Below are positions 41,734 to 46,535 of a stretch of 46,535 bases of DNA, one piece after another. Numbering within the stretch: the stretch's first letter is position 1; the number at the start of each line of letters is the position of its first letter. The stretch comes from Planctomycetota bacterium (GTDB lineage: Bacteria > Planctomycetota > Planctomycetia > Gemmatales > Gemmataceae): the NCBI GenBank assembly GCA_021781415.1, contig JAJXWW010000171.1, positions 1-46,535 of the forward strand, given 5' to 3'. The notes beneath the pieces are model-generated. The model saw only the letters and a list, made by a program, of their open reading frames with translations, ran no database searches and had not been told where the DNA came from. Position numbers and translations under genes: made by a program.

Positions 41734-42378
41734 CTACATCGGACCATCGGAGGAGCGCGCCGATCCTCGCGTCGAGGACCAAAGGCGATGCAACCGCTCG
41801 TAGTCGTTGGGTGTATCCAGATCCCACAGGATCGACTCGCTTTCAACCGGCACCTCTCTCACTTGCGCCGCCTGCTTGCGAACGTACGCATTCAACCCCT
41901 CGGAGCGGGGATGCTCGCGCACGCCAGCAACGTGTTGCCAGGTTAGCGCCAGCGGATGGCCGCGCCGCCCTTGAAATGTGGGGACGAAGATCGTTCGCTC
42001 TGGACTCGCTTGTCGCGCTCGCTCTAATTCACCTATTACAGATGGTAAAACGATTGGATGATCGGCGGGGATCAACAGCCAGGCATCCTCATCGCGGGGA
42101 GAAAAGCGGTTCTCCAGCCAACGTAAACCGCGCTCCACGGTCGCTCGCATGTCCGGAGTGTCGTCATCGAGTTGATGGACGTGCGCTCCCGCGCTGCGAG
42201 CCAACGGCACCAGGTCGCTCCCATGTCGTCCCACGACAACGAGGGGATGTTCGACTTCGGCTTGTCGAAGGGCCGCGAGCAGACATTCGAGGACGGTGCT
42301 TTCGCCGAGCGGCAAGGCGAGTTTGGACCGTCCCATGCGCGTGCTTTTTCCGGCGGCGGGCAAGACGGCAAACCTCAT
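41734..42378 (-). CDS. MocA-like molybdenum cofactor nucleotidyltransferase
   Basis: A 214-residue protein of the GT-A-like nucleotidyltransferase fold. The N-terminal loop LPAAGKSTRMGRSKLALPL carries the signature G-x-S-x-R-M-G and Lys. The metal-binding segment LLIPADHPIVLPSVI and the GRRGHPLAL motif follow. It resembles MocA and MobA-related enzymes that add CMP to molybdopterin. The XdhC-family gene overlaps its start by four bases, which supports a role in maturing a molybdenum hydroxylase, although none is encoded in the window. Confidence 0.85.
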   Translation of the reverse strand: MRFAVLPAAGKSTRMGRSKLALPLGESTVLECLLAALRQAEVEHPLVVVGRHGSDLVPLARSAGAHVHQLDDDTPDMRATVERGLRWLENRFSPRDEDAWLLIPADHPIVLPSVIGELERARQASPERTIFVPTFQGRRGHPLALTWQHVAGVREHPRSEGLNAYVRKQAAQVREVPVESESILWDLDTPNDYERLHRLWSSTRGSARSSDGPM

Positions 42379-43523
42379 GGATGGATCGTTTCCTCCTGCT
42401 TGGCGCGCGCTTCTCCGGATGCCGCGCGCCGCGGGGCGAGCGGCGCTCCGCGCGGGCGAGGCGCTCGTTCGGGACCGAGATTTCGACAGGCGATCAACTC
42501 GGCGACGATGCTGACCGCGATCTCCGGCACCGTCTGCGAACCGATGTCCAAGCCCAACGGCGCGTGGACGCGCGCCAAGGAATCGCTCGGTACTCCCTTG
42601 GCGAGCAAATCCTCGAAAATCAGTTTGATCTTACGTTTGCTCCCGATCATGCCGAGGTAGCCCCCCGGTGCCGCGGCCAAGTGATACAAGGCTTCCTCAT
42701 CGTGATTGTGGCCGCGGGTCACGATCAAACCATAAGTCGAAGGCGTAATCGTCGGTGTCAGCTCGCGCAGAGTCGAACCAATGTCGCCGACGAGCAACCG
42801 TTCGGCGGTTGGAAAGCGTTCTCGGTTGGCGAACGAAGCTCGGTCGTCGACGACCCAGACGTCAAAATCGACATCGGAGGCCAAGCGTGCCACCGCTTGT
42901 CCAACGTGTCCCGCGCCGACGATCAGCAGCGTGATGCGTGGGAGAATGGGCAGATAAGCGATGTCGTGAAGGCAAAAAGGCGCGGGGCGGTCGGTCAAGC
43001 GCTTCAGTGCGTTTGAAATCTCCGGTGGCGGCAACGACTCGGTGGTCCGAGCGATCGGGCTTCCCGTCTCGTCGAAGAGAAACCGATCTCCGATCTGCAG
43101 TCCGAACGTCGAGGCCAGCGCGATCGTCTGCGTGCAGCCTCGTCCTGACTCGACCAGCCCTCGAAGGCATCGATAGTAGTCGGCGGCCCGCCCCGAGGTA
43201 AGCGGATCGGCAAGAATCGTCATGCGTCCGCCGCAAATAAGCCCGTCGTCCCATCCGTAATTATCGTCGAGACAGAAGGTCATCAGTTCGGGACTGCCGC
43301 ATCCATCCGCCAAGACGCGCAAGGCGCGCTGGCGCACCTCGGCTTCCACGCAGCCGCCGCCGAGCGTGCCGCATTGCCGACCGTCGGCGAAGACGAGCAT
43401 GGCCGCGCCGGCTTTCTGGGGGGTCGATCCGCGCGTCGCCGCCACCAGGCAACAAACGCAGGGCCGCTGCCCTTCCAGCGCCGTCTCTAAATCCGCAAGC
43501 AGAGTTCGCATGGGTTCGCTCAT
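42375..43523 (-). CDS. XdhC/CoxI-family molybdoenzyme maturation protein
   Basis: A 382-residue protein. The N-terminal XdhC-CoxI domain has GSTPQKAGAAMLVFADG and the Cys motif LGGGCVEAEVRQRAL. The C-terminal Rossmann domain has LIVGAGHVGQAVARLA and GYLGMIGSKRKIKLI, with a conserved end RVHAPLGLDIGSQTVPEIAVSI. XdhC proteins insert or sulphurate the molybdenum cofactor of xanthine dehydrogenase-type enzymes. Its stop overlaps the MocA-like gene's start by four bases (coupled). Confidence 0.9.
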   Translation of the reverse strand: MSEPMRTLLADLETALEGQRPCVCCLVAATRGSTPQKAGAAMLVFADGRQCGTLGGGCVEAEVRQRALRVLADGCGSPELMTFCLDDNYGWDDGLICGGRMTILADPLTSGRAADYYRCLRGLVESGRGCTQTIALASTFGLQIGDRFLFDETGSPIARTTESLPPPEISNALKRLTDRPAPFCLHDIAYLPILPRITLLIVGAGHVGQAVARLASDVDFDVWVVDDRASFANRERFPTAERLLVGDIGSTLRELTPTITPSTYGLIVTRGHNHDEEALYHLAAAPGGYLGMIGSKRKIKLIFEDLLAKGVPSDSLARVHAPLGLDIGSQTVPEIAVSIVAELIACRNLGPERAPRPRGAPLAPRRAASGEARAKQEETIHP

Positions 43524-43832
43524 CCGAAGGATCTCCCGCGTGGTTCCTCACGGCGGGCATGGTTTTCTAGGGTGCGGAGGTAAATTCTATTCGATTCCTA
43601 CACACTCGTTAAGTCGGCAGTTCCCTCAGGCGCGAACGATTGGTTCCTCGGAGGTCGATTCTATCTCGGCATGTCGAACGGGTATCCATAAACCTTGCCG
43701 TCTGTAGTGGAAGCGCGGAGGAGGATCGGCGAGACTTTCGATCTTCTCGTCGGGTCGAGTCCCCTCGCCGCGTCCCGTTTGGTTTACAATAGAGCGAAGG
43801 TTTCGTTGGACACAAAAGGCGAGGATGCGGGC
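43524..43832. other. Gene-free divergent intergenic region
   Basis: The 309 bases between the xdhC-like gene (minus) and the lipoprotein hydrolase gene (plus). A possible -10 box TACAAT lies near 43786-43791 on the plus strand without a clear -35. No convincing reading frame, RNA or repeat was found. Confidence 0.4.
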
Positions 43833-44651
43833 GTGACGAGATCCTTGCGAATGCGATTCGCTCCGCTATGCGCGCTGCTTCTCGCAGCCGGATGCGCCGG
43901 CACTCGCCAATCCGTTCTCACGTCCGGAAGCCTCCTCCCTCACGCCGACCTTGTGTTCGTTGCCGACGGTTCCGGCGACTATCGCACCACATCCCTCGCC
44001 GTGGGCGAAGCCGTGACTTCCGCCGGCGCGCTGCTTCGTGTGGAAACCGTTGTATGGTCGCATGGCTACGGGAAAATGTATGAAGATCACGTCGATCACT
44101 GCAACCACATTCGCGAAGGCCGACACCTCGCTTCGCTCGTCGTGGCCGTCAAGCAGGTGTGCCCGGATCGGGCCGTGTATCTCGTCGGCCACAGTAGCGG
44201 AGCGGCTGTCATTCTCGCCGCAGCCGAGGCCATCCCGCCCGAAACGGTCGAACGCATTGTACTTCTCGCGCCGGCGGTATCGAGCGAATACGATTTACGT
44301 CCCGCGTTGCGCAGCTGCCGTCAAACCATTGAGGTGTTCACCAGCAAGCGAGACGTAGGCGCGTTGGCTATCGCCACCGGGTTTGTCGGCACCGCCGATC
44401 GACGCCGCACTTCCGCCGCCGGACGCATCGGCTTTACCCCCATACTCGCCTGTGCCGGCGACGAACAACTTTATACCAAGCTACGCATCCATCCGTGGAG
44501 TCGGGCCGTCGCCTGGACTGGCAATCGCGGAAGCCACTACGGCACGCTTGGGAAGACTTTCATGCAAACCTACATCTTGCCGTTGCTCCTCCGACCGCGC
44601 CGTTTGGAGGTCGGAAGCCCTCCACAATGGGGTGTCAGCCAAGGTCCGTGA
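43833..44651 (+). CDS. Lipoprotein alpha/beta hydrolase
   Basis: A 272-residue protein with a lipoprotein signal (MRFAPLCALLLAAGCAG; lipobox LAAGC, acylated Cys near residue 21). The alpha/beta-hydrolase nucleophile motif is GHSSG in VYLVGHSSGAAVIL. A possible catalytic His is in NRGSHYGTLG near the end; the acid is not certain. It probably hydrolyses esters at the membrane surface; the substrate is unknown. The start is GTG 43833 with GAGGA about eight bases upstream; ATG 43851 is the alternative. Confidence 0.8.
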   Translation: MTRSLRMRFAPLCALLLAAGCAGTRQSVLTSGSLLPHADLVFVADGSGDYRTTSLAVGEAVTSAGALLRVETVVWSHGYGKMYEDHVDHCNHIREGRHLASLVVAVKQVCPDRAVYLVGHSSGAAVILAAAEAIPPETVERIVLLAPAVSSEYDLRPALRSCRQTIEVFTSKRDVGALAIATGFVGTADRRRTSAAGRIGFTPILACAGDEQLYTKLRIHPWSRAVAWTGNRGSHYGTLGKTFMQTYILPLLLRPRRLEVGSPPQWGVSQGP

Positions 44652-44685
44652 GAAATCGACCGATTCCCTTCAGCCCGCTCCTCAC

Positions 44686-44715
44686 TTCGGTCGGACGGAT
44701 ACAAGTCGCTATAAT
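44686..44715 (+). promoter_or_regulatory. Candidate promoter for the histidine kinase/regulator pair
   Basis: A perfect TATAAT lies at 44710-44715, with a weak -35 (TTCGGT, 44686-44691) 18 bases upstream. Transcription would start near 44722, which argues that the kinase begins at 44753 or later and not at the upstream ATG 44714. Confidence 0.4.
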
Positions 44716-44752
44716 GATTGTGAAGAGTTTCACGAACCTCGTGGTACGAAAA

Positions 44753-46207
44753 ATGGCACGCATGGGATCTGCACCGAAGCGATCTGAGTCTGAAAAGATG
44801 ATGGAGAGCCAGGAGACCAAGGCGGAGGCCGCTTTCTCCGTAGCTTCGTGTCTCCCGGCTTCGCTCTCGATTTCTCCGTGGGAACTTGCCGCCGAAACTA
44901 TCGCCGTTAAGATTCGATGGTTTGGACTGTTAGTCGGCTATGTACTCGTCAACCTCAACGGTTCCGATCCGCATCGACAAGTCATCCTCAACGCCCTGCT
45001 GACATTCGGTCTCGGCTACACCCTATTGGATACCTATTTCAGCCTGCGAGGCCGGGTTTTCCTCGGCCGTTCGCCGTTGGCCGTCTCCTCGATGGAAGCG
45101 CTGTTCATCGGGCTGTTGTGCTATTTCGACGCCGGGTTGAATAGCCCTTTTCGTTACTACTATTTCCTATCGCTGATTTGTTGCGCCATTCGACACGCCT
45201 CCCACGTTACTTACGCCACTTGCGCTCTGCATTGTCTCAGCTACGGTTTGCTGTATCTCGCGCTGCCGCTGGAGGGCAAAAGGCCGGTGTCGTTCGTGTT
45301 GACGCTGGTGATGCTCGGCTGGGTGACCTGGGCCGGCAACGCCATGGCGCTGTTGCTGAAGCGCGTCGGCGATTACCTGGGTCAGCTCAACCGCGCCTTG
45401 CAAGAGAACAAAACGGAGCTGGAAGCGCGCATCGCCGAGCGGACGCGCGAACTTCAGGAAGCACAGGCTCACGTCTTGCATCAGGAGAAAATGGCCGCCT
45501 TCGGACTGCTCGCCGCCGGCATCGCCCACGAAGTCGGCAATCCGCTCACCTCCATCAGTTCGATGGTGCAGATCTTGCAGCGACGCGATACCGATCCGTA
45601 CACACTCGACAAGCTCAAGCTGGTTAGCGGACAACTCCAACGCATTCGCGGCACGCTGCGGGAGTTGATCGAATTCAGCCGTCCGGCAAGCAGCGAGCGA
45701 ACGCGCGTCTCGCTCGGCGAGATTCTCGATGAAGCGCTCAACATCGCCAAATATTACAAACGCATGAGGGGCCGTATCCCGACGCCGGACATCCCACCCG
45801 ATCTGCCGCCATTGTTCGCCGTCCGCGATCAACTCGTGCAGGTGTTTCTCAATCTCGTCCTCAACGCGCTCGACGCGACCGACCGCGAGGGCCGCATCGA
45901 GCTTTCGGTGAACCGCCGCGACGATCGCGTCGAAGTCGGCGTGCGCGACAGCGGCAGCGGCATCGCGCCCGAACATGCCGCCCGGTTGTTTCAACCGTAT
46001 TTCACCACCAAGAAGCTCGGCACGGGCTTGGGCCTGTTCGTGACGCGCCAGCTCGTCGTCGAACACGACGGCGATGTGTCGTTTGAATCGAGCGTTGGCG
46101 AGGGGACAACCTTTCGCGTCGTACTGCCTTTGGCCGTCGACTATCGCCCCGCGCCTGTCCTCCTTCGGCCCGAATTGGTCGCAGATGGAGACAAGGTTTT
46201 ATGGTAG
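44753..46207 (+). CDS. Membrane sensor histidine kinase
   Basis: A sensor kinase of about 484 residues. Five or six membrane helices cover roughly residues 55-205, followed by a coiled coil (ENKTELEARIAERTRELQEA). The dimerisation/phosphoacceptor region is GIAHEVGNPLTS with His near 259. The ATPase domain has the N box FLNLVLNALDATD, the G1 box VRDSGSGI and the G2 box GTGLGLFV. The frame opens at 44495, inside the hydrolase gene; I chose ATG 44753 because of the TATAAT at 44710, but 44714, 44798 and 44801 are possible. It overlaps the next regulator gene by seven bases, so they form a two-component system. Confidence 0.88.
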   Translation: MARMGSAPKRSESEKMMESQETKAEAAFSVASCLPASLSISPWELAAETIAVKIRWFGLLVGYVLVNLNGSDPHRQVILNALLTFGLGYTLLDTYFSLRGRVFLGRSPLAVSSMEALFIGLLCYFDAGLNSPFRYYYFLSLICCAIRHASHVTYATCALHCLSYGLLYLALPLEGKRPVSFVLTLVMLGWVTWAGNAMALLLKRVGDYLGQLNRALQENKTELEARIAERTRELQEAQAHVLHQEKMAAFGLLAAGIAHEVGNPLTSISSMVQILQRRDTDPYTLDKLKLVSGQLQRIRGTLRELIEFSRPASSERTRVSLGEILDEALNIAKYYKRMRGRIPTPDIPPDLPPLFAVRDQLVQVFLNLVLNALDATDREGRIELSVNRRDDRVEVGVRDSGSGIAPEHAARLFQPYFTTKKLGTGLGLFVTRQLVVEHDGDVSFESSVGEGTTFRVVLPLAVDYRPAPVLLRPELVADGDKVLW

Positions 46208-46535
46208 AGCTACGTTCTCGCAGTGGTCGAGGCAAAGCGGGTGGGGCTTACCAGCCGGAGGCGGGACGGCCAGCCGATTCCTCCGCGCGGAACGATGCCT
46301 CCATTCTCGTCGTGGACGACGAGTTGCTCATCCGCGAAACGCTGGTCGAGTACCTCAGTCAAGAGGGTTTTAGCGTCTCGTCGTTCGCTTCCGGAGAAGA
46401 CGCGCTGCAGCGAGCCGCCGAACGGCGTTTCGACATTGTTTTATGCGATGTCCACTTACCGGGTCTGGATGGTCTCGAATTGTTGGACCGCCTGCAACGC
46501 ATCAGTCCGGAGACCTTTGTCCTGCTCATCACCGC
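46201..46535 (+). CDS. Response regulator, N-terminal part (runs off the window)
   Basis: The frame opens at ATG 46201, overlapping the kinase stop by seven bases, and continues to the window edge (about 111 residues). After a 33-residue Gly/Arg-rich leader, a receiver domain begins (ILVVDDELLIRETL) with the acceptor Asp in VLCDVHLPGLDG near residue 83. The context and sequence resemble NtrC/AtoC-type regulators, which would continue into a sigma54-interaction ATPase domain, but that part is not in the window. Confidence 0.85.
   Translation, partial: MVELRSRSGRGKAGGAYQPEAGRPADSSARNDASILVVDDELLIRETLVEYLSQEGFSVSSFASGEDALQRAAERRFDIVLCDVHLPGLDGLELLDRLQRISPETFVLLIT

Noticed and set aside
41811..43016. 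401-residue plus-strand frame over MocA/XdhC genes
   Set aside because: Low-complexity Arg/Ala-rich translation; both minus-strand genes have full family motifs.

Overview
The window looks like chromosomal DNA of a planctomycete, most likely a Gemmata-like member of the Planctomycetota. The evidence is indirect: high GC, a TIGR02999-type ECF sigma factor next to a giant Ser/Thr kinase with TPR repeats, zinc-ribbon/CAP surface proteins, many secreted or membrane proteins of unknown role, and abundant palindromic intergenic repeats. No rRNA, tRNA, transposase, phage gene or CRISPR array was seen. The assignment rests on gene style, not on a marker gene.

Layout. 1-3.7 kb: a large unknown membrane protein with a palindrome inside its reading frame, and a secreted prenyltransferase-repeat protein. 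3.9-9.3 kb, minus strand: a metallophosphoesterase, a PAS-GAF-receiver protein, a TIGR01777 epimerase and a Nif3-family protein. 9.4-12.2 kb: a HEAT-repeat protein, a duplicated 5' fragment of the nif3-like gene, and a zeta-toxin-like ATPase broken by one frameshift with a small partner ORF. 12.6-13.5 kb: a beta-hydroxyacid dehydrogenase. 13.8-22.5 kb, plus strand: a small secreted protein, 4-hydroxyphenylpyruvate dioxygenase, a ClC channel with CBS domains, a DUF2330 protein, an HD-GYP response regulator, an MFS transporter and a TIM-barrel epimerase. 22.6-23.3 kb: a DUF433/PIN-like toxin-antitoxin pair. 23.4-28.9 kb, minus strand: glutamate dehydrogenase, the Ser/Thr kinase and its ECF sigma factor. 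29.0-29.8 kb: an AF2212-like/VapC pair. 29.9-32.3 kb, minus strand: an overlapping DapA-like plus Old-Yellow-Enzyme-like pair. 32.5-35.0 kb: a triple-CAP membrane protein. 35.0-37.8 kb, minus strand: a sugar isomerase-like protein and a glucose-6-phosphate dehydrogenase fused to a cyclic-nucleotide-binding domain. 38.1-39.2 kb: a secreted SMP-30/gluconolactonase. 39.2-43.5 kb, minus strand: an ABC-2 exporter pair and a MocA/XdhC pair. 43.8-46.5 kb, plus strand: a lipoprotein hydrolase, then a histidine kinase overlapping a response regulator that runs off the window.

How the genes fit together. Clear functional units are sigma factor plus kinase, histidine kinase plus regulator, ABC ATPase plus permease, MocA plus XdhC, DapA-like plus OYE-like, and three toxin-antitoxin-like modules. 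The rest are mostly single genes.

The most unusual material is the repeats and architectures. Long hairpins at 3830, 24963 and 37934 share a sequence pattern, and most of their differences are compensated between the two arms. Other striking items are facing heptamer arrays just before the dioxygenase gene, a MITE-like 174-bp element, a second ~110-120-bp repeat family, and the G6PDH-cyclic nucleotide-binding fusion.
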